Shown here: positions 1-9,754 of the stretch, one piece after another | Layout: the number at the start of each line of letters is the position of its first letter | How positions within the stretch are numbered: position 1 is the stretch's first letter | Assembly: GCA_023150895.1 (NCBI GenBank) | Contig: JAKLJY010000057.1 | Coordinates: 1-48,063, forward strand | Length of the DNA: 48,063 nucleotides | Direction: 5' to 3' | Origin: Myxococcota bacterium | GTDB taxonomy: Bacteria; Myxococcota_A; Bradymonadia; UBA7976; UBA1532 | Made by a program: the position numbers and the translations under genes | Notes under the pieces: model-generated | What the model was told of the DNA's origin: nothing | The model's database searches: none | What the model saw: only the letters and a program-made list of their open reading frames with translations

Positions 1-511
1 CTTTGTCTGCGTCGATACCCGTCTTCTCGAGCTTGCCGCCCTGATAGAACTCCCAGTAGTCGATCTTCTTGTCGCTGTCGGAGTCGCGCTCGACCCGGGC
101 GAGGTCACCGTCGATGTAGTATTTGAACAGGTCGGGGCTGGCGTCGAACTCCAGGTCGACCTCTTTGCGAACGATGCGTTCGTTCTCGTAGAAGCTCGTC
201 ACGTCGACCTTGCCGTCGAAGTCGAGGTCCATCTGGTCGCGATCGAAGCGCCCCCCGTCGGCGTAGAAGCGCCAGACGTCGATCTTCCCGTCGAAATTGA
301 TGTCGTACTCTTTGCGGACGAGGACGTCCTTGCCGTCCCGGGCGACGTAGTACTGCCAGGCGTCCGGCACACCGTCCCCGTTGATGTCGTATGGGCGGCC
401 GGTGGCGTTGTCATCCCCGCGACCGCCCGCGCCCCCGGTCCCGGAGGGCGGGGCGCCGCCGCAGGCACCGAGCAGGAGGGCGGCGGGCAGGAGCAGGCGA
501 GGGGCAGACAT
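1..511 (-). CDS. Lipoprotein with EF-hand-like DxDxDG repeats (partial, C-terminus off the window)
   Basis: The N-terminal 170 codons are present and the gene runs off the left edge. The start is the ATG at 511, preceded by GGAGGT at 6-bp spacing. Residues 1-17 form a lipoprotein signal peptide with lipobox LGAC, so Cys17 would be lipidated after export. A Gly-rich linker follows, then tandem blocks of about 20-25 residues with acidic turns such as DINGDGVPD, DINFDGKID, DLDFDGKVD and DSDSDKKID, each followed by an aromatic strand (WQYYV, WRFYA, TSFYE, YWEFY). These resemble calcium-binding EF-hand/thrombospondin-3-like loops. It is probably an envelope-anchored structural or adhesion protein. 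The enzymatic role, if any, is unknown. It is transcribed divergently from lepA. Confidence 0.8.
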   Translation of the reverse strand, partial: MSAPRLLLPAALLLGACGGAPPSGTGGAGGRGDDNATGRPYDINGDGVPDAWQYYVARDGKDVLVRKEYDINFDGKIDVWRFYADGGRFDRDQMDLDFDGKVDVTSFYENERIVRKEVDLEFDASPDLFKYYIDGDLARVERDSDSDKKIDYWEFYQGGKLEKTGIDADK

Positions 512-616
512 CGGGCGACCTCCATTCCGGATTCGATTTCGCAGGACAACGGGTCCGACCCACTGTACATCGGCGAGCGCGCGGCCGAGTGTCAATGATC
601 TCGACACGGCCTGCGC

Positions 617-644
617 TTGAAAACCCCCCCCTCCTGCCTATAAT
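617..644 (+). promoter_or_regulatory. Sigma-70-type promoter for the lepA-lepB-pyr operon
   Basis: The -35 element TTGAAA (617-622) and the -10 element TATAAT (639-644) are separated by 16 bp. The -10 matches consensus perfectly, which stands out in such GC-rich DNA. It lies 36 bp upstream of the lepA ATG, in the gap from the divergent lipoprotein gene. No comparably good promoter is visible between lepA and the end of the lipoprotein gene at 8693. Confidence 0.7.
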
Positions 645-680
645 GCCCGGAATTTTTTCCCCGTCGGGGTGCCAGACGCG

Positions 681-2477
681 ATGCCCAGAAACGTCCGCAA
701 TTTCGCGATCATCGCGCACATCGACCACGGTAAGTCGACCCTCGCCGATCGCATTCTCGAACTCACGGGCGCCGTATCGGATCGCGAAAAGCGCGACCAG
801 TACCTCGACAACATGGACCTCGAGCGCGAGCGAGGGATCACCATCAAGGCCCAGGCGGTCCGACTGCCGTGGCGCGCCAAGGACGGCGAACTCTATCAGC
901 TTCACCTGATCGACACGCCGGGCCACGTGGACTTCACCTACGAGGTCTCCCGCTCCCTCGCGGCGTGCGAGGGCGCACTGCTCGTCGTCGATGCCTCGCA
1001 GGGCGTCGAGGCGCAGACGCTCGCAAACGTCTACCTCGCCCTCGACAACAACCTCGAGATCGTGCCGGTGCTCAACAAGATCGATCTGCCTTCCGCCGAT
1101 CCGGTCGGCGTCAAGCAACAGATCGAAGAGGGCATCGGGCTCGACACGTCCCACGCCTGTGAGATTTCGGCCAAGACCGGGCTGAACATCGACACCGTGC
1201 TGCAGGCGGTCATCGACTACATCCCGCCGCCGCCGGACAATCGCGACAAGCCGTTGCGGGCCCTCATCTTCGACTCCTGGTACGACAACTACCGGGGCGT
1301 CATCGCGCTGGTGCGGGTCGTCGACGGCGTGTTGCGCAAGGGCAGCAAGATCTACATGAAGGCCACCGAGCGTGCGTTCGACGTGCTCGAGGTCGGTGCG
1401 TTCTGTCCGGGGGCCCGCGAGCTGCCCGAGCTGATCTCGGGCGACGTCGGCTTCGTCGTCGCCAACATCAAGGAGGTCCGGCAGGCGCGCGTCGGCGACA
1501 CGATCGTCGACTTCGACCGGCGGGCCGAGCTCGAGCCGCTCGCAGGCTTCAAAGACGTGCAGCCGGTCGTTTTCTCGGGGCTCTTCCCGGTCGTGCCGGC
1601 GGACTACGACCTGCTTCGGGACGCGCTCGAGAAGCTGCGACTCAACGACGCGGCCTTCTCCTTCGAGCCCGAGACCTCCGCCGCCCTCGGTTTCGGGTTC
1701 CGCTGCGGTTTCCTCGGGCTCTTGCACCTCGAGATCGTGCAGGAGCGCCTCGAGCGCGAGTTCGACATGGACCTCATCACCACGGCACCGACGGTGGTCT
1801 ACGAGGTCACCGGAGCGGACGGTGTCGAGCTGAAGGTGGACAATCCGGCCCATCTCCCGGAGCCGGACGACATCGCGGAGATTCGCGAGCCGTACATCAA
1901 AGCGACGATTCACGTGCCGACGGAGTATTGCGGCCCCGTCTTGAAGTTGTGCGAGGAACGGCGCGGCGTTCAGACCGAGCTGACCTACTCCACGGCCAAT
2001 CGCATGCTGATTCACTACGATCTCCCGTTGTCCGAGGTCGTCTTCGACTTCTTCGACCGCCTCAAGAGCGTCACGCGCGGTTACGGGTCGTTCGAATACG
2101 AGATGGCGGGCTACCGGGTCGGCAAGCTCGTGAAGCTCGACGTCAAACTCAACGGCGACAACGTCGACGCGCTCTCCGTCATCGTGCATCGCGACCGGGC
2201 CTACGACCGCGGCAAGGTGCTCTGCGAGAAGCTGCGGGGCGTCATCGAACGTCAGCAGTACGATGTCGCGATCCAGGCCGCCATCGGGGCGAAGATCATC
2301 TCCCGTGAAACGGTCAAGGCCCTGCGCAAGGACGTGACGGCGAAGTGTTACGGCGGCGATATCTCCCGCAAGCGCAAACTCCTCGAGAAGCAGAAGGCCG
2401 GCAAGCGGCGCATGAAGCAGGTCGGCAACGTGGAGATCCCGCAGGAGGCCTTCCTCGCCGTGCTGAAGGTCGATTGA
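681..2477 (+). CDS. lepA: Elongation factor 4 (LepA), ribosome back-translocating GTPase
   Basis: LepA is a translational GTPase that binds ribosomes and remodels stalled or mistranslocated complexes. The 598-aa length is almost exactly that of the E. coli protein (599). The N-terminus carries the P-loop AHIDHGKST (about residues 11-19), followed by the switch region [13 protein letters not shown] and the guanine-specificity motif NKID. The C-terminal LepA-specific part ends in [21 protein letters not shown] chose ATG 681 (MPRNVRNF) over the in-frame GTG at 669 because it matches the family N-terminus. It is first in a probable operon: lepB starts 4 bp after the stop, and the lepA-lepB order is widely conserved in bacteria. 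Confidence 0.97.
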   Translation: MPRNVRNFAIIAHIDHGKSTLADRILELTGAVSDREKRDQYLDNMDLERERGITIKAQAVRLPWRAKDGELYQLHLIDTPGHVDFTYEVSRSLAACEGALLVVDASQGVEAQTLANVYLALDNNLEIVPVLNKIDLPSADPVGVKQQIEEGIGLDTSHACEISAKTGLNIDTVLQAVIDYIPPPPDNRDKPLRALIFDSWYDNYRGVIALVRVVDGVLRKGSKIYMKATERAFDVLEVGAFCPGARELPELISGDVGFVVANIKEVRQARVGDTIVDFDRRAELEPLAGFKDVQPVVFSGLFPVVPADYDLLRDALEKLRLNDAAFSFEPETSAALGFGFRCGFLGLLHLEIVQERLEREFDMDLITTAPTVVYEVTGADGVELKVDNPAHLPEPDDIAEIREPYIKATIHVPTEYCGPVLKLCEERRGVQTELTYSTANRMLIHYDLPLSEVVFDFFDRLKSVTRGYGSFEYEMAGYRVGKLVKLDVKLNGDNVDALSVIVHRDRAYDRGKVLCEKLRGVIERQQYDVAIQAAIGAKIISRETVKALRKDVTAKCYGGDISRKRKLLEKQKAGKRRMKQVGNVEIPQEAFLAVLKVD

Positions 2478-2481
2478 CGAC

Positions 2482-3576
2482 ATGGGACTCGGCGGCAATC
2501 GGCGACTCTCGGCCGCGAGGAAGCGCGCCCGCCCCGCGGTGCGACAGGCGGAAGACCTCCTCGTCCGCTTCGGCGCGCGGATCGATCCGGCAGCCAAGGG
2601 GGAGGTCGTCTCGGCGCTCGAAGGCGTGAAGACGGCCCTCGGCGCCGGCGACGTCGTCGCGATCTACGATGGCCTGAAGGCGCTCGAGGTCAAGGTCTCG
2701 GAACACCTCGGGAAGTATCGCAAGAGCGCGACGCGCGAGGTCGTCGAGTCGGTGGTGGTGGCCGTACTCATCGCGCTCGCGCTGCGTACGTTCGTCGTCG
2801 AGGCGTTCACCATCCCATCGGGCTCGATGATCCCCACGCTGGCGGTGGGGGACTTCCTCTTCGTCAACAAGCTCTCGTACGGGGTCCGCATCCCGTTCAT
2901 CGACAAGATGGCGGTGCAGTGGGATGCGCCGGCGCAGGGGGACGTCATCGTGTTCGTCTTCCCCTGCGATGGCTCGGTCGACTACATCAAGCGCGTCGTG
3001 GCCTTGCCCGGGCAGAGCATCGACATCGCACAGGACGGCGTCGTCACGGTGGACGGCCAGGTGATGGGCGAGGTGCCCGTCGGGCCGATGAAGGACTACG
3101 CCGCGTTCGAACCGCGTCCCGAGGCCGATCCCTTCGGTGACCTGGGCGGTGGCCTCCATGCCTACGATGCGGTCCTCGGGCGCCAGGTCTTCCAGACGCT
3201 GCATCGGCGGGAGGCGCTCGGCGCGCCCTCGATCACCGAGTTTCTGGGCGCGCGCCCGGAGCAGACGTGGGAGAGTCGGCAACGCAAGCAGGTCTGCGGC
3301 ACGGGGCCCGGAGGCCTCGCGCAGTCCCTCGACGCCGCGGCGCAGACGACGATCCGGTTGCCCTGGACGGTGCCCGAGGGGCACGTCTTCGTGATGGGCG
3401 ACAACCGGGACAACTCCCTGGACTCGCGATTCTGGGGCTTCGTGCCCATGGGCAACATCAAGGGCAAGGCACTCTTCATCTGGCTCTCCTGGGACTCGGG
3501 TCGACCGTGGTCGAGGGCCTGGGAGAAGATTCGCTGGGGCCGCCTCGGCCAGGCCGTCCACCGTACCGTCGACTGA
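2482..3576 (+). CDS. lepB: Signal peptidase I (leader peptidase)
   Basis: This inner-membrane serine endopeptidase removes signal peptides from Sec and Tat substrates; the Ser/Lys dyad faces the periplasm. Visible boxes are SGSMIPTL (catalytic Ser115), YIKRVVALPG (general-base Lys170) and GDNRDNSLDSRFWG (about 306-319). A transmembrane segment (about 86-104) immediately precedes the Ser box. Two features stand out. A charged, helical cytoplasmic extension of about 80 residues precedes the membrane segment, and about 130 residues separate the Lys box from the GDNRDNS box. Both may be lineage-typical. At 364 aa it is longer than the minimal Gram-positive form. The start lies 4 bp after the lepA stop, suggesting translational coupling. 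Confidence 0.95.
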   Translation: MGLGGNRRLSAARKRARPAVRQAEDLLVRFGARIDPAAKGEVVSALEGVKTALGAGDVVAIYDGLKALEVKVSEHLGKYRKSATREVVESVVVAVLIALALRTFVVEAFTIPSGSMIPTLAVGDFLFVNKLSYGVRIPFIDKMAVQWDAPAQGDVIVFVFPCDGSVDYIKRVVALPGQSIDIAQDGVVTVDGQVMGEVPVGPMKDYAAFEPRPEADPFGDLGGGLHAYDAVLGRQVFQTLHRREALGAPSITEFLGARPEQTWESRQRKQVCGTGPGGLAQSLDAAAQTTIRLPWTVPEGHVFVMGDNRDNSLDSRFWGFVPMGNIKGKALFIWLSWDSGRPWSRAWEKIRWGRLGQAVHRTVD

Positions 3577-3588
3577 TCCGGAGGCTTC

Positions 3589-4167
3589 ATGACCGTCGCG
3601 CCGAACCGCCGCCTCGTCCTCGACGAAACCGCCGTTCGGCGGACCGTTCACCGGCTTGCACACGAGATCCTCGAGCGGGCCGGACCCCTGGAGACGCTCG
3701 CCCTCGTCGGCATCCGGACCCGGGGTCTGCCGCTCGCCCGGCGGATCGCGGAGGTTCTCCTGGCCGCACAGGCGCTCGGTGGTCGTCGCGTGCCGGTGGG
3801 GGCCCTGGACATTGCGCTCTACCGGGACGACGCCTTCGACGGGGGCTCGCGCGTCGCGGTCGGCGCCAGCCACCTGCCGTTCGACGTCGCGGACCGCACC
3901 ATCGTGCTCGTCGATGACGTCCTCTACACGGGACGCACCATTCGCGCGGCGCTCGACGCCCTGATGGACTTCGGCCGTCCGCGGCGCATTAAGCTCGCCG
4001 TGCTCGTCGACCGCGGCCATCGCGAGCTGCCCATCCAGCCGGACTACGTCGGGCAGGTGCTCTCCACGGAGCCGGGGCAGTCCGTCAAGGTGCACCTGCC
4101 GGAGGTCGACGGCGGCGAAGCTCCGGACGCGGTCTATCTCCTCGATGCCCCGGAGCGTGGTCGATGA
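3589..4167 (+). CDS. pyrR: PyrR-type pyrimidine regulator / uracil phosphoribosyltransferase
   Basis: A type I phosphoribosyltransferase of 192 aa. The PRPP-binding signature [12 protein letters not shown] lies near residues 103-114, and the N-terminal LVGIRTRG and [10 protein letters not shown] segments are PyrR-like. PyrR converts uracil and PRPP to UMP and, in Gram-positives, binds pyr mRNA leaders to attenuate transcription. The start ATG follows a clear GGAGG (3580-3584) and lies 12 bp after lepB. Its stop overlaps the pyrB start (ATGA). There is no room for an attenuator leader in front of it, so regulation of this operon by the Bacillus mechanism is not supported. It may act mainly as an enzyme or elsewhere. 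Confidence 0.92.
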   Translation: MTVAPNRRLVLDETAVRRTVHRLAHEILERAGPLETLALVGIRTRGLPLARRIAEVLLAAQALGGRRVPVGALDIALYRDDAFDGGSRVAVGASHLPFDVADRTIVLVDDVLYTGRTIRAALDALMDFGRPRRIKLAVLVDRGHRELPIQPDYVGQVLSTEPGQSVKVHLPEVDGGEAPDAVYLLDAPERGR

Positions 4168-5096
4168 GCACCCAACGACGTCACCTCCTCGAGCTCGCGC
4201 CGCTGTCGGCGCACGAGATCACGGAGTTGCTCGATCTCGCCGAGTCGTTCCAGGACATCAGCCAGCGGCGCATCAAGAAGGTCCCGGCGCTCCGCGGCAT
4301 GACCGTGGTGCTGCTCTTCCTCGAGGCTTCGACGCGGACGCGCACGTCCTTCGAGCTCGCCGCCAAGCGCCTGAGCGCGGATACCCTCAGCATCGCGGGG
4401 GGGACGAGCAGCGTCGTCAAGGGCGAGACGCTCCTCGATACGGCGCGAAATCTCGCGGCGATGTCGCCGGACATCATCGTCCTGCGCCACAAGCATTCGG
4501 GCGCGCCCCACCTTCTCGCCCGTTCGCTCGACGCGAGTATCGTCAACGCCGGCGATGGTGGGCACGAGCATCCGACCCAGGGCTTGCTCGACGCGCTGAC
4601 GATCCGCCAGCACAAGAAGCGCATCGCCGGCCTCAAGGTCGCCATCATCGGCGACATCGCCCACAGCCGCGTCGCCAGATCCGGCATCGCCGCGCTCAGC
4701 AAGCTCGGCGCGGACGTCTGGGTCTGCGGTCCGCCGACCATGATGCCGCCCGGCGTCGAGTCGCTGGGGTGCCGAGCGACGTTCGATCGAACGACCGCGG
4801 TCCGCAACGCCGATGTCGTCATGATGCTGCGCATCCAGAAGGAGCGCATGACGGAGGAGCTGTTTCCGAGCGACCGGGAGTACAGCCAGCGGTACGGCCT
4901 CGACTCGGGCGTTCTGGCGCTGGCCCGGCCCGATGCCCTGGTCATGCACCCGGGCCCGATCAATCGAGGGGTCGAGCTCGCCCCGGAGGTCGCCGACGGG
5001 CCCGCCTCCATCATTCTGGACCAGGTCGCCAACGGAATCGCCGTCCGCATGGCGGTGCTCTACCACTGTGCCGGCGGGGGTGGGGGGGAGGCATGA
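4164..5096 (+). CDS. pyrB: Aspartate carbamoyltransferase catalytic subunit
   Basis: Catalyses carbamoyl phosphate + L-aspartate to N-carbamoyl-L-aspartate, the committed step of UMP synthesis. The 310-aa length is normal for the catalytic chain. The carbamoyl-phosphate loop [15 protein letters not shown] (about residues 51-65) is intact, as are [13 protein letters not shown] and the C-terminal [12 protein letters not shown] segment. It overlaps both pyrR and the following dihydroorotase-like gene by 4 bp (ATGA at each junction), so stoichiometric translation of the three is likely. No pyrI regulatory-chain gene is adjacent. The neighbouring PyrC-like protein suggests a class A/dodecameric ATCase of the Pseudomonas type. 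Confidence 0.97.
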   Translation: MSTQRRHLLELAPLSAHEITELLDLAESFQDISQRRIKKVPALRGMTVVLLFLEASTRTRTSFELAAKRLSADTLSIAGGTSSVVKGETLLDTARNLAAMSPDIIVLRHKHSGAPHLLARSLDASIVNAGDGGHEHPTQGLLDALTIRQHKKRIAGLKVAIIGDIAHSRVARSGIAALSKLGADVWVCGPPTMMPPGVESLGCRATFDRTTAVRNADVVMMLRIQKERMTEELFPSDREYSQRYGLDSGVLALARPDALVMHPGPINRGVELAPEVADGPASIILDQVANGIAVRMAVLYHCAGGGGGEA

Positions 5097-6391
5097 GCGC
5101 ACGGACGTTCATTGTCGGTGGTCGGCTGATCTGCCCCGCGACGGGGCGGGACGAGCCCGGCACGCTGATCCTGGCCGGACCGGTGGTCGAGGCCGTCGAG
5201 GCGCGCACCGTCGGAGTGCCCGAGGGGGCGCGCGTGATCGACGCCGCCGGGTGTGTCGTGACGCCCGGCTTCGTGGACCTGCACGCCCACTTCTGCGACC
5301 CGGGCGAGGAACACAAGGAAGACCTGGCGAGCGGCGGGCGTGCGGCCGTGCGGGGGGGCTTCACGTCGGTGGTGGTCGGCGCGCAGACCACGCCGACGAA
5401 CGATACTCGCGCCGTCACCGAGATGATCGTTCGCCGCGCGGCCTCCCTCTCGGGCTGCCGAGTGCTGCCGATGGGGGCTCTCACGGTCGGCCGCGGCGGC
5501 CGTCGCCTGACGGAGATGTTCGACCTGCGCGAGGCCGGCGCCGTCTGCCTGGGGGACGGGGACCTCTCCGTCGCCGACGCCGGGCTTCTGCGTCGGGCCC
5601 TGGAGTACGCCCGTGCCATTGGACTCCCGGTCTTCGAGCACCCCGAGGACCGGAGTCTGGCCGGCGTCGGTGTCATGCACGAGGGCGTGGTCTCGACCCG
5701 GCTCGGGCTCAACGGTGTGCCCGCCGTCGCGGAGAGCGCGATCGTCGCCCGGGATCTCACGCTCTGCGCCGCCACCGGCGCTCGTCTGCATCTCGGCCCC
5801 ATCAGCGCCGCGGAGAGCGTCGCGGCCATCCGGCGTGCAAAAGCGGACGGCCTCCCTGTGACCTGTGCGGTCACCGCCGCCCATCTGCACCTCACCGACG
5901 AGGCCGTCGCGGCGGCCTACAGCCCGCAGCTCCGCTCCCGCCCGCCGTTTCGGGCCGAGTCCGACCGCGAGGCCCTTCGGCAGGGTCTGGCCGACGGCAC
6001 CATCGACGCCGTCACCAGCGGGCACCGGCCGCAGTCGCCCGTCGAAAAGGAGCTCGAGTTCGACCTGGCGGAGCCTGGGCTCGCGGGGCTCGGCAGCGCA
6101 TTGGGGCTGACGCTGCGCCTCGTCGAGGAGGGCGGACTCCCGCTGATGCGGGCGCTGCAGGCCCTGAGCACCGGCCCGGCCCGGGTCATCGGGCGGGTGG
6201 CGGCGTTCACCGCGGGGTCGCCCGCCGACGTGGTGGTCTTCGATGCGGGTCGGCGAACGCGGCTGAGTCCCGGCGAGGCGCTCGGACGCGCGCGCAACAC
6301 CCCCTTTCTGGGACAGGCCCTCCCGGGCGAAGTCCGTTACACCCTGGTCGGGGGCGAGCTTCGCCCGGCCCCCGCGGAGTCTGCGACGTGA
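5093..6391 (+). CDS. pyrX: Dihydroorotase-like protein, probably the non-catalytic PyrC' subunit of ATCase
   Basis: A 432-aa amidohydrolase-fold protein with clear type I dihydroorotase ancestry: [10 protein letters not shown] (62-71), the HKEDLASG stretch and the EHPED stretch. Key catalytic residues have changed. The substrate-binding Arg after HxH is Cys68, the usual TPHH is TAAH (261-264), and the canonical TDHAPH loop with the catalytic Asp reads TSGHRPQ (308-314). In Pseudomonas, an inactive homologue (PyrC'/PyrX), encoded in a 4-bp overlap with pyrB, is required to assemble ATCase; the overlap here is identical. I therefore infer a structural role. If so, the active dihydroorotase is encoded elsewhere. 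Its stop overlaps the carA GTG start. Confidence 0.8.
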   Translation: MSARTFIVGGRLICPATGRDEPGTLILAGPVVEAVEARTVGVPEGARVIDAAGCVVTPGFVDLHAHFCDPGEEHKEDLASGGRAAVRGGFTSVVVGAQTTPTNDTRAVTEMIVRRAASLSGCRVLPMGALTVGRGGRRLTEMFDLREAGAVCLGDGDLSVADAGLLRRALEYARAIGLPVFEHPEDRSLAGVGVMHEGVVSTRLGLNGVPAVAESAIVARDLTLCAATGARLHLGPISAAESVAAIRRAKADGLPVTCAVTAAHLHLTDEAVAAAYSPQLRSRPPFRAESDREALRQGLADGTIDAVTSGHRPQSPVEKELEFDLAEPGLAGLGSALGLTLRLVEEGGLPLMRALQALSTGPARVIGRVAAFTAGSPADVVVFDAGRRTRLSPGEALGRARNTPFLGQALPGEVRYTLVGGELRPAPAESAT

Positions 6392-7530
6392 GCGAACGTC
6401 CTGCCGCCGGCCTGCTGCTCGAGGACGGCACCTTTTTCGAAGGGGGAGCCTTCGGCGCGCGAGGGGAGACCTCCGGCGAGGTCGTCTTCAATACCTCTCT
6501 CACCGGGTACCAGGAGATTCTGACCGATCCGTCGTATCGCGCGCAGATCGTCACGATGACGTACCCCCACATCGGCAACTACGGCGTGAATCCGGCCGAT
6601 GTCGAGAGCGCGGCGGTCCAGGCGGCCGGTCTCATCGTGCGCGAGGCCTGCGACGAGCCTTCGAACTGGCGGGCTTCGAGCTCCCTGGACGCATGGCTGA
6701 AACGGCACAAGGTCATCGGTTTGACCGGCATCGACACGCGGGCCCTCGTGCGGCACCTGCGCACGCGCGGCGCCATGCGCGGCGCGCTCGTCACGGGAGA
6801 GGTCGGTCGCGAACGGCTCCAGGCCATCCTCGCCCGCGAGCCCGCGATGGAAGGGCGCGATCTCGCCGCCGAGGTCAGCTGCCAGGAACCCTACGTCTGG
6901 ACCGAAGGGCTGACCCGCCTGGCCGGCGAGGCGGCGCTGCGCCCACCGCCGCAACGGCCGCTGCGTCCGTACCGCGTGGCGGCCTACGACTTCGGCATCA
7001 AACGAAACATCCTGCGGCTGCTCGTCGATCAGGGCTGCGAGGTGACGGTCTTTCCCGCTCGCACGCCGGCCGAGGTCCTGCTCGCGCAGAACCCGGACGG
7101 CGTGTTCCTGAGCAACGGGCCCGGAGATCCCGCGGCCTGTGGCTACGCGGTTTCGAACATTCGCGCGCTCATCGGTCGCGTCCCGCTCTTCGGCATCTGC
7201 CTCGGTCACCAGCTGACGGCCCGGGCCCTCGGTGCATCGACCTACAAGCTCAAGTTCGGGCACCGGGGCGGCAATCAACCCGTCCGCGACAACACGACCG
7301 GACGCATCGAGATCACCAGCCAGAATCACGGGTTTGCGGTGGACGCCGACACGCTCCCGCCAGAGGTCGAGGTCACACACGTCAACCTCAACGATGGGAC
7401 GAACGAAGGGCTCCGGCACCGCGAACATCCCTTGTTCACGGTGCAATACCACCCTGAAGCCAGCCCCGGTCCGCACGATGCAGGTTATCTCTTCGCACGC
7501 TTCCGGGCCTTGATGGACGCCCACCGATGA
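6388..7530 (+). CDS. carA: Carbamoyl-phosphate synthase, small (glutaminase) subunit
   Basis: Hydrolyses glutamine and channels ammonia to CarB for carbamoyl phosphate, the substrate of the upstream pyrB product. At 380 aa it matches E. coli CarA (382). The N-terminal domain ([26 protein letters not shown]) is followed by a class I glutamine amidotransferase domain with SNGPGDP, the nucleophile loop FGICLGHQ (Cys about 271) and the His/Glu pair in [11 protein letters not shown] (about 355-357). The GTG start overlaps the upstream stop (GTGA). CarB is not adjacent; the next gene is an unrelated lipoprotein, which overlaps the carA stop by 4 bp. Confidence 0.96.
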   Translation: MSERPAAGLLLEDGTFFEGGAFGARGETSGEVVFNTSLTGYQEILTDPSYRAQIVTMTYPHIGNYGVNPADVESAAVQAAGLIVREACDEPSNWRASSSLDAWLKRHKVIGLTGIDTRALVRHLRTRGAMRGALVTGEVGRERLQAILAREPAMEGRDLAAEVSCQEPYVWTEGLTRLAGEAALRPPPQRPLRPYRVAAYDFGIKRNILRLLVDQGCEVTVFPARTPAEVLLAQNPDGVFLSNGPGDPAACGYAVSNIRALIGRVPLFGICLGHQLTARALGASTYKLKFGHRGGNQPVRDNTTGRIEITSQNHGFAVDADTLPPEVEVTHVNLNDGTNEGLRHREHPLFTVQYHPEASPGPHDAGYLFARFRALMDAHR

Positions 7531-8693
7531 GAGCAGCGCACCGCGCCGCACTCGCCCTCGCGCTCTCGGGCTGCACGACGCACGGACCCGACCCCGTCCC
7601 GGCGGCGACGTCGGCGGGAACCAAGGGGGCGACGTCGGCCAAAACCACGGCGGCCTCGGCGCCCGGCTCGTCCGGTGTTGCATCCACGGGGGCCGTCGCC
7701 ACGGGATTGCCGCCGTCCGACCGCGTGTTCTTTGCCGGGGGCCTCCTGCTCGGGGCCGACGGAACGAACTTGTGGGCCCGGACGCCCGGCGCCAGCGGGC
7801 GCGCGCTCTGGCAGACGGACGGGGAGGGGGTCGTTCACGTCGTGGCGCACGGCGATCTCGGCGATGGCCCGCGTCTCTACGTCGGGCGGGGGGTCGGCCG
7901 CGGCCACCTGCAGGCGCCGCTCGTCCTCGAGTCGATCGACCCGGCGACCGGCGCACGGACGGAGCTGTGGCGAAACGCCGGCGAGCGGAACGAACCGGTC
8001 ACGCTCACCGTGGCCGACGTCGACGCCGATGGCAAGGTCGAGCTCGCGTTCGCCTACTACGCTTCGAAGTACATGGTCCGCACGCGGCATCTGCGGGCGG
8101 GCGGTCAATGGATGGCCGAGGGGCCCGAGGTGCGCATGGCCACCCTGCGACTCTGGGCGGACGTCGACGCGGACGGGCGGACCGACGAGGTCCTCGGGCG
8201 TGTCTATGGGGACGCGAAGGACGTGCCGGGCGACCTGCGGGTCGACCGGGGTCGCGGTCTCGAACCCATCGAAACCGAGAACGGCATCAAGAGCGCCGCG
8301 TTCACCGCGTTCGGACGGACGCCGCCGGCGCTGTACTTCTGCGATGGCTGGGTCGCCAACTACGGGCAGGCCGCCAAGGCCCGCTTGAAGAGGGCGAGGT
8401 ACGTCGCCGGCAAACCGGTCGTCGAACGCCTCGGCGACTCCGCAGACGAGTTCACCTTCTTCGCGCTGACCGCGGCCGACCTCGACGGCGACGGGCGAAC
8501 CGACCTCGTCGCGCAGGGCGACAAACGATTCACGCTCTTCTCCGAGGGGCCGGACGGTGCCGTGACCGTTCGCCGCGGCCCGGCGCTCGAACCGGTGCTC
8601 AATACGGCCATCGGGCCCGACGAACGCGGTCGGATGGTGGCGTACGTTCCGGCCCGCCCGAACACCCGCGTCTTGCCCCTCACATCGCCCTGA
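7527..8693 (+). CDS. Secreted lipoprotein with FG-GAP/VCBS-type repeats
   Basis: A 388-aa protein with a lipoprotein signal ending in LSGC (Cys16), then a Ser/Thr/Ala/Gly-rich linker to about residue 60. The rest is beta-rich with at least three acidic turns of the FG-GAP/VCBS type: [24 protein letters not shown] and [12 protein letters not shown]. These usually build calcium-stabilised beta-propellers on the cell surface. Its ATG overlaps the carA stop, so it is translated with the pyrimidine genes although its predicted location is the outer membrane. No catalytic motif is evident. The function is unknown; the overlap may be only genomic compaction. Confidence 0.85.
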   Translation: MRAAHRAALALALSGCTTHGPDPVPAATSAGTKGATSAKTTAASAPGSSGVASTGAVATGLPPSDRVFFAGGLLLGADGTNLWARTPGASGRALWQTDGEGVVHVVAHGDLGDGPRLYVGRGVGRGHLQAPLVLESIDPATGARTELWRNAGERNEPVTLTVADVDADGKVELAFAYYASKYMVRTRHLRAGGQWMAEGPEVRMATLRLWADVDADGRTDEVLGRVYGDAKDVPGDLRVDRGRGLEPIETENGIKSAAFTAFGRTPPALYFCDGWVANYGQAAKARLKRARYVAGKPVVERLGDSADEFTFFALTAADLDGDGRTDLVAQGDKRFTLFSEGPDGAVTVRRGPALEPVLNTAIGPDERGRMVAYVPARPNTRVLPLTSP

Positions 8694-8696
8694 CGA

Positions 8697-8713
8697 CCGA
8701 AGGGTATCTTCGG
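8697..8713 (+). terminator. Possible terminator hairpin after the pyr operon
   Basis: A perfect 6-bp inverted repeat (CCGAAG, loop GGTAT, CTTCGG) begins 3 bp after the stop of the FG-GAP lipoprotein. No immediate T-tract follows, although the next 50 bp are unusually AT-rich for this window. It is a plausible but unproven intrinsic terminator of the seven-gene operon. Confidence 0.4.
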
Positions 8714-8833
8714 ACTCAGTGAGGTAATTGATTCTAAGTTTTCTGTCGTTTCCTTTTGCGAACATCGCGGCGGTCCCGTCCAGGCGCCGCATCTCCCCAT
8801 CCGAAGGGGTGGGCACACAAAGGATTCGACGCC

Positions 8834-9706
8834 ATGTCTCGAAGCATCCCGACGTTTTTCGCCCTCGCTGCCCTGTCCACCGCCGCCTGTGGCGAGGTCA
8901 CCCCCGGTCTTCCGCAGACCTGGGCCGAAGCCGTGGAGCCCGACCTGCCGGGCGTTCTCGAGCCCGCCGTCGGCGAGGCGCAGCCCGAAACGGTCCCGTC
9001 GGCCAGCCCGTCGGTGACGTCCGTTCTGGCCAATCCCCCGGCCCCCCTCGGCGGGGTTGCCCCGACCGAACTCGGCTTCGAGACTTTCGAGTCGGTGACG
9101 CTCCCCGGGCGGTCGATCGCCAAGGCGCCACCCGCCGAGGCGCCCATCGAGACCGGCGCGCCCGCGCCGGGCCCGGGCTTCCGCGAGGGCGCGCTGTGCA
9201 CCTTCACGGCAGCGCAGTTCGGCAGCGCCTGCACTCAGGACCCGTCGGGTGGGGCCTGCCTCCTCGGCGACCACTTCACGGAGCTCTTCGGAACCGAGGG
9301 CCTGGTCATCGGCGGCGTGAAGTCCGTTTCGTTCTCGGGTCCCGAGTCGGTTCGGCAGGCCCTTCCCGGGCGCTCGACGGAGGGGACCCTGACGGAGAGC
9401 CGTCGAGATCCGAGCGAAACGGAGCTCGGGTCCCTGGCCTCCGAGCTGGCCGCGTTGGCCATCAACGTGGCCGTTTCCGATGCAGGGTTCGGCGGGTCGG
9501 CCGACCTCGGCGCAGCGCGCCTGACCCATGGCATTGCGCGGGGCTGGGCGGTGGAGAGCGTCCTGCGGGCCGGCGAACGGCTCCTGGCGGGCGAGCCGCA
9601 GCCGTTCTCCGAGCTCGGGTACGGTGCAGACGAGATCGCCGTCGTGGTCGCCGACATCAATCGAGCAGCCCCCGGCTGCGCGGCGACCGGCCTGTTGACC
9701 CGCTGA
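8834..9706 (+). CDS. Predicted secreted protein or lipoprotein of unknown function
   Basis: A 290-aa protein. I chose ATG 8834, preceded by AAAGGA, because it opens a signal peptide with a Cys at residue 19 (STAAC, a weak lipobox). An in-frame upstream ATG (8756) would place 26 basic residues ahead of it. After a Pro/Ala/Glu-rich linker, the C-terminal half has a compact region starting CTFTAAQFGSAC and including LGSLASELAALAINV and a final CAATGLLTR. I recall a similar arrangement, a Cys pair plus a region about amino acids controlling use of L-N-V strands, in secreted proteins of Bacteroidetes and Myxococcota, but I cannot name the domain. The 140 bp upstream are AT-rich and probably hold its promoter. 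Confidence 0.7.
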   Translation: MSRSIPTFFALAALSTAACGEVTPGLPQTWAEAVEPDLPGVLEPAVGEAQPETVPSASPSVTSVLANPPAPLGGVAPTELGFETFESVTLPGRSIAKAPPAEAPIETGAPAPGPGFREGALCTFTAAQFGSACTQDPSGGACLLGDHFTELFGTEGLVIGGVKSVSFSGPESVRQALPGRSTEGTLTESRRDPSETELGSLASELAALAINVAVSDAGFGGSADLGAARLTHGIARGWAVESVLRAGERLLAGEPQPFSELGYGADEIAVVVADINRAAPGCAATGLLTR

Positions 9707-9754
9707 GGTCCCTTGGGGCTTGCTTTCCGGCCCGAATTCGCCGACTCGTTCCTG

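Noticed and set aside
411-2597. A 728-codon open frame on the minus strand opposite lepA
   Set aside because: It is a mirror frame of lepA. High third-position GC leaves the opposite strand without stop codons; the protein reads as Arg/Asp/Leu-rich with no family likeness.
3577-3588. PyrR-dependent attenuator ahead of pyrR
   Set aside because: Only 12 bp separate lepB and pyrR, so no terminator/antiterminator leader can fit there.
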